From NCBI GenBank assembly GCA_937879855.1, contig CALFMO010000005.1, forward strand, positions 1-64,000: DNA of 64,000 nt, given 5' to 3'. The position numbers were made by a program, and so were the translations under genes. Every line of letters starts with the position of its first letter. Position 1 is the stretch's first letter. Below, piece after piece: positions 1-8,863 of the stretch. The DNA is from an uncultured Acidobacteriaceae bacterium. Its GTDB lineage: Bacteria > Acidobacteriota > Terriglobia > Terriglobales > Acidobacteriaceae. Below the pieces are notes generated by a model that was not told the origin of the DNA, did no database searches, and saw nothing but the letters and a program-made list of their open reading frames with translations.

Positions 1-217
1 CTGGCCGAGACGAATGGACCTTACATCACCTCGGAACTCTTAATTTTTGCAGGAAGCCGTCAGCCGTCAGCTCTCGGCCTCTACTTTCTAGCTCACCCGC
101 ATTCCAATTCAATCAGCGCCTAACGCGACATCAGCCAAGATGAATCCGTGCCGATCCGTGTGAATCCGTGGCAGAAGGTTCTCTGACTTAACACTCAAGA
201 CTCCCGCCTTGGCTCGC
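1..217. other. non-coding flank downstream of the efflux operon
   Basis: I see no gene here. It lies beyond the stop codon of the minus-strand RND pump gene. Around positions 140-172 there is a short run of near-repeats of the word ATCCGTG, a low-complexity motif without a clear function. No terminator hairpin is obvious. Confidence 0.5.
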
Positions 218-3200
218 CTAGTCTACGTGCTCGCCCTCGGACATAAAGCTCTGTTCCGACGGAGGCAGGCGGTCTCCGGGGCGTGCCCAGAATACGTAGA
301 GAGTGGGCCACAGAATCACGCTGACGAAGAGTTCTACGATCAGGCCGCCCACGATGACGATAGCGAATGGGCGCTGGGAATCTGATCCGATGTCGTGCGA
401 CATGGCGGCGGGTAACAGTCCAAGCGTTGCCACCAGCATGGTCATCATGATCGGGCGCAAGCGGAGGGCCGCTCCTTCTTTGGCTGCTTCGCGCACGGGC
501 ATTCCACGGGTGCGCAACTGGTTGATGTACTCCAGCATGATGACGCCGATCTCGACAGAGACTCCGATGAGCGCCAGGAAGCCGAGGCCGGATGAGACGC
601 TGAAATGCGTTCCGGTGAGGAGCAGACTGAGAAAGCCGCCCAAGGGAGAGAGCGCGACCACGGCGAGAATGATGCCGACCCACTTCCAGGAACTGAAAGC
701 GGAATACAGGATGAACGACATAAGAAGCAAGGTGAGTGGGACAATGATCGCGAGACGCCGGTTGGCGCGCTGCTGGCTCTCGTATTCTCCCGTCCAGTCC
801 AAGTGATATCCCTCGGGAAATTTCACTTTCTGTCCTACCTCGTCGATAGCCTGCCGCACCGTGCTGCCCAAGTCACGGCCGCGCACGCTATATTTGATGG
901 CGATATAGCGAGAGTTGCCTTCGCGATAAATGGTGGAGGCGCCGTCGTCGAGCGTGATTCTACAGAGCTGTGCCAGTGAAACACGTTCTCCGGAAGGGGC
1001 AAGGATGCGGATGTCGCCAATTTCTTCGACGGACTGGCGGAACTGAGGCTGGTAGCGGACGGTCATGTCGAAACGCTGCTCGCCAATCAGAATCTGGCTG
1101 ACGGCTTTGCCGCCGACTGCGGATTCGACGGCGTCCTGAATGTCGCTGACGTTGATGCCGAAGCGGTCGGCGGCGGCGCGATCTACGTTTAAGTTGACGT
1201 TGGGCTGGCCGCGGACTTGAAACGTGCCCAGGTCGGCCACCCCGGGAATCTGGCTCATCACTCCTTGCATTTCGTCGGCCTTGGCCTCAAGCGTTTTGAG
1301 ATCTCCGCCGAACAACTTCACCGCGAGCTCGCCCTTTACGCCGCTAACCGCTTCCTCCACGTTATCGGAGATTGGCTGCGAAAAATTCCAATCCACGCCG
1401 GGAAACTGCTGGAGTTGCTTGTCCATGGCGGCGATCAGTTCATCTTTCTTGCCGTGAAAATCGCTTCGCCACTCCTCGCGCGGCCGCAGGTCCACAAAGA
1501 ATTCCGTATTGTAGAAACCGCTGGCGTCGCTGCCGTCATCGGGCCGCCCGACCTGGCTGATCACTTGTGTAACTTCTGGAAAGCCGGCGAGCAGCAGCCT
1601 GGCCTTTTTTGACATGTCGATGCTCGCTGAAGGTCCGGTACTGGGGGCCAATGTTCCGCGCACCCAGATTGCGCCTTCGTCGAGGTGGGGGAGAAACTCC
1701 GACCCGATGATTCCGCTGAACGCGATGAACAACATCACGACCAGGGCGACCAGTCCCATGCCCAGCGTAAATTTCAAGTGATCGAAACACCAATCGAGAG
1801 AGCGGGCATAAGTGCGATTAAGCAATTCCAGGACAGGGTTTCGCCACTCCTTGATTTCAGAACTGAAAAGCATGCTGCAGAGCACCGGTGCGATGAGGAG
1901 GGCGAATACCAGCGCACCTAGCAAGGCGAAAGCGACCGTCCAGGCCATGGGGCTGAACAGCCGGCCTTCGACGCGTTGCAGGGTGAAGATGGGGAGGTAC
2001 GAAACGATGATGATGACACGCGCGAAGAAGACCGGGCGCTGCACTTCGTGCGCAGCGACGGCAATGGTCTCCATAAACGACAGTTTTGTGTTGCCGAAAG
2101 AGGTGTGGCGAAGAATGTTTTCGACCATCACTACCGATCCGTCCACGACCATGCCGAAGTCGAGCGCACCCAGCGACAGGAGGTTGGCGGGAATATGGCG
2201 AAGGTCGAGCAGGATCGCAGCAAACAGCAAAGAAAAAGGAATCGTGACGGCGACGATCAGCGCGCTGCGCACATTACCGAGAAACAGAAACAGAATCAAA
2301 GTTACCAGAAGCACGCCGTCGGTTAAATTCCGCAACACGGTGTGGGTCGTGTGATGCATCAGTTGGCTGCGGTCGAGATGCGGGACGAGTCTCACTCCCA
2401 GCGGCAACAGGCCGGCCCTGCCGTTCTTACCGTTCAACTCGTCAATTTTCTGGTGGAGGGCATCCAGGGTAGTCTCCGCAACCGCCCCCTTGCGCAGCAG
2501 GACGATTCCCTCAACCACGTCATCGTTGTTGAGGATGCTTCCATCTTCCCTGTGGACAGTTTTTCCAAGCTGTCCGAGGCGGACCTTCGGGGCCTGAATG
2601 ACATTTCCGAGATCACGGACCCGCACCGGAGTTCCGTTCTGCACTTTGACGACGGTGGCCGCGATATCGTCGGTGGACTGCATCAGGCCGACGGCGCGGA
2701 TATTCAGCGCTTGCTCGCCGCGCTCAATGAAACCGCCGCCGGCGTTGATGTTGTTGGCTGCGAGCGCAGTTTCGACTTGCGCAAGAGACAGCCCGTAAGC
2801 CACCAGCTTTCCGGGATCCAGTTGAACTTGATACTCGCGTGTCGGCCCGCCAAAAGGATTCACGTCCACAATGTTGGGCACTGACTTCAACTGGTTAACC
2901 ACAACCCAATCATTCAGAGCCTTTAGTTCCATCACGTCATATTTCGGATTGGAACTGGTCAGGGTGTAGAACATGATCTGGCCGGTCGGACTGTAGTCTG
3001 GTCCGATGGCCGGATTCACTCCGCCCGGCAGCGTCACGAGTTGCAGGCGATCGAGCACTTCCTGGCGCGCGTTGAATGTGGTGATGTCGTCGTCGTAAAT
3101 GATAGTAATGGCCGACAAGCCCATCAGGGAAACCGAGCGGAGGTGCGTAAGGTGAGCGACACCGTTGAGCTCCACTTCCAGCGGGACTGTGATCTGCTGT

Positions 3201-3385
3201 TCGACTTCCTCGGCGGCGTGTCCCGGCCATTGGGTGATGACCTGCGCGTAGGTGTCGGCTACGTCCGGATAAGCCTCGATCGGCAAGGCGTGGAAAGAAA
3301 ACATGCCCCATCCGAAAAGCACTAGCGCGGCGCCCAGGATCATCAGGCGATTGCGCAATGCAAAATCAATCAGGGCCCGGATCAT
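218..3385 (-). CDS. czcA: heavy-metal RND efflux pump, inner-membrane subunit (CzcA/CusA family)
   Basis: This 1055-residue protein has the usual length of a heavy-metal efflux RND transporter. It would be the trimeric proton-driven pump of the inner membrane that exports divalent or monovalent metal ions through an adaptor and an outer-membrane channel. An N-terminal membrane segment lies at about residues 12-32, followed by two large periplasmic loops and two groups of membrane helices (about 350-560 and 890-1030). Helix 4 carries DFGMVVDGSVVMVEN, so the acidic relay residues of CzcA-type pumps are present (D409, D415, E422). The gene overlaps the upstream adaptor gene by 4 bases, the third gene of a TolC-adaptor-pump operon. 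The ion cannot be read from sequence; the acidic relay favours Zn/Co/Cd/Ni-type pumps but does not exclude Cu/Ag. Confidence 0.93.
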   Translation of the reverse strand: MIRALIDFALRNRLMILGAALVLFGWGMFSFHALPIEAYPDVADTYAQVITQWPGHAAEEVEQQITVPLEVELNGVAHLTHLRSVSLMGLSAITIIYDDDITTFNARQEVLDRLQLVTLPGGVNPAIGPDYSPTGQIMFYTLTSSNPKYDVMELKALNDWVVVNQLKSVPNIVDVNPFGGPTREYQVQLDPGKLVAYGLSLAQVETALAANNINAGGGFIERGEQALNIRAVGLMQSTDDIAATVVKVQNGTPVRVRDLGNVIQAPKVRLGQLGKTVHREDGSILNNDDVVEGIVLLRKGAVAETTLDALHQKIDELNGKNGRAGLLPLGVRLVPHLDRSQLMHHTTHTVLRNLTDGVLLVTLILFLFLGNVRSALIVAVTIPFSLLFAAILLDLRHIPANLLSLGALDFGMVVDGSVVMVENILRHTSFGNTKLSFMETIAVAAHEVQRPVFFARVIIIVSYLPIFTLQRVEGRLFSPMAWTVAFALLGALVFALLIAPVLCSMLFSSEIKEWRNPVLELLNRTYARSLDWCFDHLKFTLGMGLVALVVMLFIAFSGIIGSEFLPHLDEGAIWVRGTLAPSTGPSASIDMSKKARLLLAGFPEVTQVISQVGRPDDGSDASGFYNTEFFVDLRPREEWRSDFHGKKDELIAAMDKQLQQFPGVDWNFSQPISDNVEEAVSGVKGELAVKLFGGDLKTLEAKADEMQGVMSQIPGVADLGTFQVRGQPNVNLNVDRAAADRFGINVSDIQDAVESAVGGKAVSQILIGEQRFDMTVRYQPQFRQSVEEIGDIRILAPSGERVSLAQLCRITLDDGASTIYREGNSRYIAIKYSVRGRDLGSTVRQAIDEVGQKVKFPEGYHLDWTGEYESQQRANRRLAIIVPLTLLLMSFILYSAFSSWKWVGIILAVVALSPLGGFLSLLLTGTHFSVSSGLGFLALIGVSVEIGVIMLEYINQLRTRGMPVREAAKEGAALRLRPIMMTMLVATLGLLPAAMSHDIGSDSQRPFAIVIVGGLIVELFVSVILWPTLYVFWARPGDRLPPSEQSFMSEGEHVD

Positions 3386-4551
3386 TTCTTCTCCGCCACT
3401 TCGGTCGAGAACTCCAAGGCGTTCGAGACGACTTCGTCGCCTGGTTTCACGCCGTCGCGAATCTCCTGCATTCCGTCGGGGTCGAGGCCGTCGGCTTGCA
3501 CCACAATCTTGCGGAAGCGCTTGTCGCCTTCTTTTCGGAAGACCCAGTCCTTGTCGTGCAGGCGCATGATCGCGGTCGATGGCACGATGATGCGTTCTGT
3601 GAGCTTGCGGGAGCGGAAAGTCGCCACCGCGTACATGCCGGGACGGAGGGAACCGTCGGCATTGCCGAGCACGATGCGGACCTTCGCCGAACGCGTGTTG
3701 GGATCGAGCACTCGCGAAATGTCTGCGACTTTGCCCTTGAACACGCGATCGGGAAAGGCATTCAGGCGGATCTCAGCAGCGTCGCCGAGATGAACTTCCC
3801 CGAGATCGTTTTCGAATACGTCGCAGACGACCCAAACCTGACCGAGATCGGCGATGGTGAAGAGGTTGGGAGTATTGTCGAGGCTTTTGACGCCTTCGAA
3901 TCCGGCGACGTTTTGCTCAACGATTGTTCCCGAGACCGGGGCCCGCAAATCGATCAGAGGGCTGGGATGCGCGGGATCGGCGCCCAGGATTTGGACTTTG
4001 TGTTTCGCAGTCTCCAGATCTACTTTCGCTTTGTCTTCGGTGTCCTGCGCTGTCTCCAGATCCTTGGCGGCGACGGCGCCGCGGTCAAACAACATTTGGG
4101 CGCGCTCGAGCGCTTTGTGCGAGAGCGCTTCGTCGGCCTGTGCCTTCTGGTAGTCAGAAAATGCTGAGGAAAGGTCCGGACTCGAAATCACCAGCAACGT
4201 CTGACCTTTCTTTACGTTGTCGCCCAACTTCACTCTCAGATCGATCACGCGGCCGGCGCCCAACGAGGTGACGTGGATGGTCCGGGTGACGTCTGGGGTC
4301 ACGGTTCCATTCGCGGTGACCACGGTCGGAAGAGAGCGGGTCTGTGCCTTGGTGGTTTTGAACAACTCGGGATGGTCTGTGTCAAAGACGTCGGGATCAA
4401 GCGTGACGGGCGGTTTGCTGGCGGCGGCAGGAGTGTCTTTGGAGCAGGCCACACCAGCACCAAGGGATGCCAGCAGAAGGGCTAGCAGAATCCATTGTGA
4501 TACTCGGTTGCGATGGGCGGCTGATTGACGGTGAAACAAAACCTTACTCAT
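3382..4551 (-). CDS. czcB: periplasmic adaptor of RND metal efflux pump (HlyD/CzcB family)
   Basis: This 389-residue membrane-fusion protein would bridge the RND pump and the outer-membrane channel. The N-terminus has a signal or anchor segment (about residues 20-36) ending in a lipobox-like GVACS, so it may be lipid-anchored. Then come a barrel-sandwich (biotinyl-lipoyl-like) region, a coiled-coil hairpin (about 120-170, rich in Ala, Lys and Glu), and a second lipoyl half with the typical DLRAPVSGTI motif. C-terminal beta-barrel domains follow, including RPGMYA. Start and stop overlap both neighbours by 4 bases, indicating translational coupling. No His-rich metal-binding extension of the kind seen in some CzcB proteins is visible. 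Confidence 0.92.
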   Translation of the reverse strand: MSKVLFHRQSAAHRNRVSQWILLALLLASLGAGVACSKDTPAAASKPPVTLDPDVFDTDHPELFKTTKAQTRSLPTVVTANGTVTPDVTRTIHVTSLGAGRVIDLRVKLGDNVKKGQTLLVISSPDLSSAFSDYQKAQADEALSHKALERAQMLFDRGAVAAKDLETAQDTEDKAKVDLETAKHKVQILGADPAHPSPLIDLRAPVSGTIVEQNVAGFEGVKSLDNTPNLFTIADLGQVWVVCDVFENDLGEVHLGDAAEIRLNAFPDRVFKGKVADISRVLDPNTRSAKVRIVLGNADGSLRPGMYAVATFRSRKLTERIIVPSTAIMRLHDKDWVFRKEGDKRFRKIVVQADGLDPDGMQEIRDGVKPGDEVVSNALEFSTEVAEKK

Positions 4552-5903
4552 TGGATGACCTCGCGTCCCACCGCTTGATTCAACTGCGCTGCCGCCGTGA
4601 GATAGGAGCCGACCAGGTTGACGTAGCTCAATTCGACGGTGCGGTAGTCGCTCTCGGCATTGAAGAAGTCCAGCAAGGATGCGCCGCCGTGCTCGTAGGA
4701 GAAGAGAATCGTGTCGCGGACGCGGACGGCTTGCGCCAAATATTTTTGTTTATAGGGGCGTAACAGAGTCAGGTTGCTGCTCACGGTGGCGTAGGCCGAA
4801 TCCACGTCGGCGTAGACCTGGGTCTCCACGCCGGCGCGCAGCTTCTCGTTGCGGTTGATGTCGATTTTTGTGCGCAGCTTCTCGCCTTGGTTGCGGTCAA
4901 AGACGCGGAGCGGAATGCTGACGCTCACGCCGAGGGTGTTGAGTGCATCAGGATTGTTGAAAGACCCGTTGTGGGTGAACCAGGCGCTGATGGTGGGGTC
5001 GGTCGAGCCGTCCGCGACGGCAAGTTTGTAATTGGTCTCCGCCTGCTGCACCGAAAGAACGGCGGCCAGAAGGTCGGGGCGTGCTTTGAGAGCGTCCTGG
5101 CGATAATCGTCGAGGGAGAGCAGGTCTTCGCGGAAATCGAATGTACCGTCGACGTCGTAGGAGTCTACGGGTCGGCGGTCATCGAGCAAGGCGAGCAGAT
5201 TGATTTTGCTGGTGCGGAGATTGACCAGCGCGGTCTGCAGGTCGGATTCATATTGCAGGCGCTGGAGTTCCAGGCGGTCGAGATCGATTTGCGCAATGTC
5301 TCCGGCCTCGAAGCGGTCGCGGCTGACTTTCAGGATCTTGTCGTAGTACTCCAGGTTCTCTTGCGCCAGGTGCACAACCGCCTTAGCCTGTAGGACTCCA
5401 ACGAATGCGGTTCGCAGATTGAAAAGCAGAGTACGTTCTGAGTCGGACGCTTGCGCGGCCCCGACGGCGGTGCCTTGCTTAGCGGCCTGATAGCGCAGAT
5501 TGCGCTTATTCCGACGTTCAAAGAGCTGACTGACCGCGGGGGAGACGAGGGTCCCGGCAAACGGCCTCCAGACACCGTTGCTGGGAGCGATCTGTGTGCC
5601 GTCGGCTGAAACCGTGAGGTCTGGATTGGGCCGGAGATGGGCGGTGATTTCTTGCGCCTTCAGTTCATCGATGTTCAGCCGGCTTGCCTGCAGTGTCGTG
5701 TTGTTGAGTTCGAAACGATCTTTGACTTGGTTCCAGGTCCAGAGCTCAGTTACGGGTGACGGCTGAGCTGGGGGAGAGGTCTGGGCGCACAGATTTGCCA
5801 CACCCAGAGCGATTACTGTGGGTACACCCAATAATGTCCAGCGCGTTATTTTCGAGCGCATCAATTTCGAGCGCATCATTTCCCGGAGCATCAGTAACTC
5901 CAT
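4548..5903 (-). CDS. czcC: TolC-family outer-membrane efflux channel (CzcC type)
   Basis: A 451-residue outer-membrane channel subunit and the first gene of the czcCBA-type operon. The N-terminus has a signal peptide ending near CAQTSPP. Two outer-membrane efflux repeats follow, rich in long amphipathic helices (about residues 70-260 and 270-440). The start is uncertain. The longest frame begins at 5903, but in-frame ATGs lie at 5891 and 5861, and the one at 5861 gives the most conventional signal peptide. The start region contains a small direct repeat (ATGCGCTCGAAA twice, 15 bases apart) that creates the alternative methionines. Its stop overlaps the adaptor start by 4 bases. Confidence 0.9.
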   Translation of the reverse strand: MELLMLREMMRSKLMRSKITRWTLLGVPTVIALGVANLCAQTSPPAQPSPVTELWTWNQVKDRFELNNTTLQASRLNIDELKAQEITAHLRPNPDLTVSADGTQIAPSNGVWRPFAGTLVSPAVSQLFERRNKRNLRYQAAKQGTAVGAAQASDSERTLLFNLRTAFVGVLQAKAVVHLAQENLEYYDKILKVSRDRFEAGDIAQIDLDRLELQRLQYESDLQTALVNLRTSKINLLALLDDRRPVDSYDVDGTFDFREDLLSLDDYRQDALKARPDLLAAVLSVQQAETNYKLAVADGSTDPTISAWFTHNGSFNNPDALNTLGVSVSIPLRVFDRNQGEKLRTKIDINRNEKLRAGVETQVYADVDSAYATVSSNLTLLRPYKQKYLAQAVRVRDTILFSYEHGGASLLDFFNAESDYRTVELSYVNLVGSYLTAAAQLNQAVGREVIQ

Positions 5904-6059
5904 CGAAGATTCTTTTTGGCGTTACGGAAAGGGACTAAGCCCCGGGGGCGCGCGATTGGCGCCGACCACGATAAATATCTCGTTTCCCGCCTAAGAATTA
6001 CGTAAAGATAAATAGAGACTTCGCCGTTTTTTATAACCACGATTCGGCGATTCGAGGGA

Positions 6060-6473
6060 CTACACCGCGAGGGAGAAAGGAGGAGAGCGGCCCGAGTGCC
6101 GGATAGCAGGGGATGGCGGAGCGAATAAACCCAAAGATGGCAAGGGCTGCCAAATTCGGTCGCTGACAATCAAAGAAGTTGCAGCCGCAGCAAGTGCGGG
6201 CTGACTGTGACACTTCCAAATTGAAGTTTTGTCCTGGCTCCCTTGGCGGATGGCACGCTTGTTGGCGGACGATTCTTCCATCTCGCTGCGCATGGCGCGG
6301 AGATCGTCCGTGGCGGAGACCACAGGGAAGAGAATGACCAGCATGCATCCCAATGCCAGGACGCACTGGACAGGGCTGAACTTGCTGCCGCGCGGAACAG
6401 AACGGGCGCCGCGCCATAGCCAGAAGGCTGGCAGCGCTAAGAGCAGCCATGCTAGATTCAGCAGCAGTTCCAT
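6060..6473 (-). CDS. small hypothetical membrane protein upstream of the efflux operon
   Basis: A 137-residue ORF with two hydrophobic segments (about residues 3-20 and 34-53), followed by a charged stretch and a Pro/Ser-rich tail. It sits on the same strand as the efflux operon, 156 bases upstream of the channel gene. No family is recognised with certainty. The first 85 or so residues look like a real two-helix membrane protein. The last 50 have an odd composition, so the true stop or frame could have been disturbed. No strong ribosome binding site precedes the ATG. Confidence 0.45.
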   Translation of the reverse strand: MELLLNLAWLLLALPAFWLWRGARSVPRGSKFSPVQCVLALGCMLVILFPVVSATDDLRAMRSEMEESSANKRAIRQGSQDKTSIWKCHSQPALAAAATSLIVSDRIWQPLPSLGLFAPPSPAIRHSGRSPPFSLAV

Positions 6474-6532
6474 AAAGCGCGTGTGGGTGCAAAACTACGT
6501 TCCGCGATTAGTTTTTCAGAAAAATCAAATCT

Positions 6533-6547
6533 AAGTCAACGTGACTT
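6533..6547. repeat. short perfect inverted repeat, AAGTCA-N3-TGACTT
   Basis: A perfect 6-base inverted repeat with a 3-base spacer lies in the intergenic space between the minus-strand small membrane ORF (start at 6473) and the plus-strand lipoprotein-like gene (start at 6701). It could be an operator for the divergent pair or chance. No -10 or -35 elements can be tied to it with confidence. Confidence 0.3.
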
Positions 6548-6630
6548 CCGTTTTGAATGGAGCCGCAGCGCAAGAATTCGCTGACAAAACATTCTTAGGG
6601 CAGCGGGAATTGTGGAAGAGTAGCGGGGTC

Positions 6631-6682
6631 ATCGGAGTTGCAGAGATCCTTCGCGCAGAATGCGCGCTCAGGATGACAAGGG
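6631..6682 (-). repeat. dispersed TTGTCATCCTGAGC-type repeat
   Basis: Read on the minus strand this intergenic stretch begins TTGTCATCCTGAGCG and continues to GCGAAGGATCT. A related element lies at about 62051-62097 (TTGTCATTCCGAACG through GGAGGAATCT). The two share the opening TTGTCATYCYGA and a closing AGGAWTCT-like word. This looks like a dispersed repeat family rather than coding DNA, and it lies directly upstream of the gene starting at 6701. Confidence 0.55.
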
Positions 6683-6700
6683 CTTTTTGGGAGTGATGAG

Positions 6701-7450
6701 ATGAGGAACGCGCAGCGAATGCGCCGGATTGCGGATTTTGTCATCTTGTTTGCGTGTGTGGCGGGGATGGAGGCCTGCCAACTCGGAGTCGCCACGACCG
6801 AGGGTCAGCAGCCTGACGCGCAGGCGAACACGGCTGCGCCGCAGGAGGCGTCCTCGCTGGTCATCGAAAACGATGCGGAATTGCCGGAAACTTATCCGCA
6901 CGCGCAATATCAAGTTCGATTGCGGGCGCACGGGGGCGTGCCGGTGCTGCATTGGCGGTTGGAGAAGGGAGCGCTGCCTTCGGGCATCAAGCTTGAGGAC
7001 GATGGCTTGCTGCATGGGCAGCCGGAGCGGACTGGAGAGTTTCAGTTCACGGTTTCGGTGAGGGATGGCGGCCAGCCGCAACAGGCGGTACAGAAGGCGT
7101 TTGTGCTTCGAGTACGCTCGGCGTTGATTGTGAATTGGAAGTCGCAGGCCCACGTGAACGGCAACAGGATTGAGGGCAGCGTAGAGGTTTCCAACACGAC
7201 GGCTGACGATGTGGATTTGACCTTCATCGTGCTGGCGGTAGCGGAGAATGGGCGGGCGACGGCGATTGGATATCAGCACTTCGCGATGCGGCGGGGCACT
7301 ATTGCGCAAGAGTTGCCATTTGGCGAGACTCTGCCGCGCGGGGGATACGTGGTCCACGTCGATGTGGTGGGGGAAGTGACGAAGAAGAACCAGATCTATC
7401 GTGAGCGGTTGCAGACTCCATCGGCGTTGCAGGTGACCACGACCCCTTAG
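6701..7450 (+). CDS. exported protein with a putative Ig-like (He_PIG-type) domain
   Basis: A 249-residue protein. A hydrophobic N-terminal segment ends at a weak lipobox-like GMEAC, which suggests export and possible lipid anchoring. Residues about 55-140 carry the signature of putative Ig domains: LPETYPHAQY, then GGVPVLHWRLEKGALPSGI, then DGLLHGQPERTGEFQFTV. A second beta-rich domain follows (about 145-245), containing a segment on added function terms such as VEVSNTTADDVDLTF. The function is unknown; adhesion or a scaffold role at the cell surface is plausible. An alternative start at 6719 is possible. The gene stands alone between non-coding stretches. Confidence 0.7.
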   Translation: MRNAQRMRRIADFVILFACVAGMEACQLGVATTEGQQPDAQANTAAPQEASSLVIENDAELPETYPHAQYQVRLRAHGGVPVLHWRLEKGALPSGIKLEDDGLLHGQPERTGEFQFTVSVRDGGQPQQAVQKAFVLRVRSALIVNWKSQAHVNGNRIEGSVEVSNTTADDVDLTFIVLAVAENGRATAIGYQHFAMRRGTIAQELPFGETLPRGGYVVHVDVVGEVTKKNQIYRERLQTPSALQVTTTP

Positions 7451-7836
7451 CTTTCGGTGTGAAGCATCAGGTAGAAAAACGCAAAGCCTTTAACCGCCGA
7501 GATCGCTGACGGAGCGCCGAGGACGCAGAGAGCCGCTGTTGGCAGGAGACCGTTCGGCCCCGTGAAGTGCCTGGATCGGTTATCAAAGTCACAGCAAATA
7601 GTGATTCAGATCACTCACCGGTGTGCGGGAAATAACCCAAAGCATCGGTTTCCACGGCTTGGGCACGTCCGCCTCGGTTCAGCGCAGATTCCTTAACTGC
7701 CACATTATCTGTGGTATACGAGGCGCGACGGCCGTAATCGGGATGCCTGGTGAATTTGGCTCGCGGCGTGCCATTACCTATCGCGTGGGTGAGAGGCGTA
7801 CGACGAAGTCCCAGAGCCATCTGATCCCGGGAGGTT
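7451..7836. other. intergenic region upstream of the Crp/Fnr regulator
   Basis: About 390 bases without a convincing gene. It contains a Crp/Fnr-type palindrome at 7600-7615, listed separately. A G+A-rich Shine-Dalgarno stretch (7829-7834) serves the regulator gene. No RNA gene is recognised. Confidence 0.5.
7600..7615. promoter_or_regulatory. Crp/Fnr-type operator, AGTGAT-N4-ATCACT
   Basis: A perfect 6-base inverted repeat with a 4-base spacer. It contains the TGAT-N4-ATCA core shared by FNR and CRP binding sites. It lies about 225 bases upstream of a Crp/Fnr-family gene, so autoregulation is a reasonable inference. The transcription start is not known. Confidence 0.55.
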
Positions 7837-7839
7837 GTG

Positions 7840-8556
7840 ATGCGAGCTCCTTATGGTCTAAATATTCTTGATAACTGCGTGAGCTGCCCGGTTAGAGGCG
7901 AACACTTATTCTGTAGTCTTCCGCTTCCAGCGGCCCAGCGGCTGAACGATATCAAGTCGACGGCCGTTTATCCCAAGGGGGCGATGCTCTTTATCGAGGG
8001 GCAGCAGCCGCGCGGCGTGTTTGTGTTGTGCGCGGGCAAGGCGAAACTCTCTACTTCATCCCGGGAAGGCAAGACCATCATTACGAAGATTTCCGACTCG
8101 GGGGACATTCTCGGGCTGAATGGCGTGGTGTCAAACCGGCCGTACGAAGTAACGGCCGAGATGATGGAGCCGGGCCAGGCGAATTTCATTCCTCGAGATT
8201 CGTTTCTTCACATGTTGAAAGATTTTCCGGAAGTCGCCATGCGCGTGGCGCAACAATTAAGCCGCAACTACTACACCGCGTACGAAGAGATACGGACGCT
8301 GGGACTGGCGGTTTCGCCGTCCGAAAAATTTGCCAAGCTGCTGCTTTCGTGGACGACCAAGACCGCCCAAGATGATGGATCGGCACAGGTAAAGCTCACG
8401 ATGACGCATGAGGAAGTAGCCGAGATTATCGGTACCACGCGCGAGACAGTAAGCCGGCTGTTTTCCGAATTCAAGAAAAAGCAGTTGATGCAAATGAAGG
8501 GCGCGACGCTGGTCATCCGCAGCCGCTTCGCACTGGAAAAGATTTGCCAGTCGTAG
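7840..8556 (+). CDS. Crp/Fnr-family transcriptional regulator with N-terminal Cys cluster
   Basis: A 238-residue regulator with an N-terminal cyclic-nucleotide-binding-like beta-barrel (about 35-130), a dimerisation helix (about 135-165) and a C-terminal Crp-type winged helix (about 180-235). The recognition helix reads TRETVSRLF, so it has the E-x-x-S-R pattern of FNR rather than the CRP pattern. Before the barrel are Cys13, Cys16 and Cys25, and a further Cys64 lies in the barrel. Four cysteines in this layout are compatible with an FNR-like iron-sulfur cluster, although the spacing differs from E. coli FNR. The ATG at 7840 has a good Shine-Dalgarno (GGGAGG); a GTG one codon upstream is less likely. 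The start context and the upstream operator suggest autoregulation by oxygen or redox state. Confidence 0.85.
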   Translation: MRAPYGLNILDNCVSCPVRGEHLFCSLPLPAAQRLNDIKSTAVYPKGAMLFIEGQQPRGVFVLCAGKAKLSTSSREGKTIITKISDSGDILGLNGVVSNRPYEVTAEMMEPGQANFIPRDSFLHMLKDFPEVAMRVAQQLSRNYYTAYEEIRTLGLAVSPSEKFAKLLLSWTTKTAQDDGSAQVKLTMTHEEVAEIIGTTRETVSRLFSEFKKKQLMQMKGATLVIRSRFALEKICQS

Positions 8557-8863
8557 ATTTCGAATTTTGATTGATGAGAGTCACCCTGTCGCGTAGAGAG
8601 CGCTCCCGCTTCCATGGGCCGTAAGCGGGAGCGCGAAGGCATTAAGGGCAACCTCGGCCCATCCTTTGATCCACTGCTTCGTTCCATCATGCCGCAGGCA
8701 AATCCTCTTCCCAAATAGTCCTACCGCCTAACCTTTGAAGCAACTGAACGCGTGATTGCGGTCCATCAGACGATTAAGGAGGTATACACGTTGCGCGCAA
8801 AACGCATCCTACGATGCGGCTTGAGTTCTATCTCGGGTATTTGGAAGGCACCCGTGGCCGACT
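8557..8863. other. intergenic region with a terminator-like hairpin
   Basis: About 300 bases with no convincing ORF. It contains the hairpin at 8600-8634 just after the regulator gene. The remaining part precedes the HEAT-repeat gene and may hold its promoter, but no clear -35/-10 pair is seen. Confidence 0.45.
8600..8634 (+). terminator. hairpin after the Crp/Fnr gene
   Basis: A perfect 12-base stem (GCGCTCCCGCTT and its complement) with an 11-base loop lies 44 bases after the stop codon of the regulator. There is no T-run, so an intrinsic terminator is likely but not certain. The element could also be a mobile palindrome. Confidence 0.5.
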
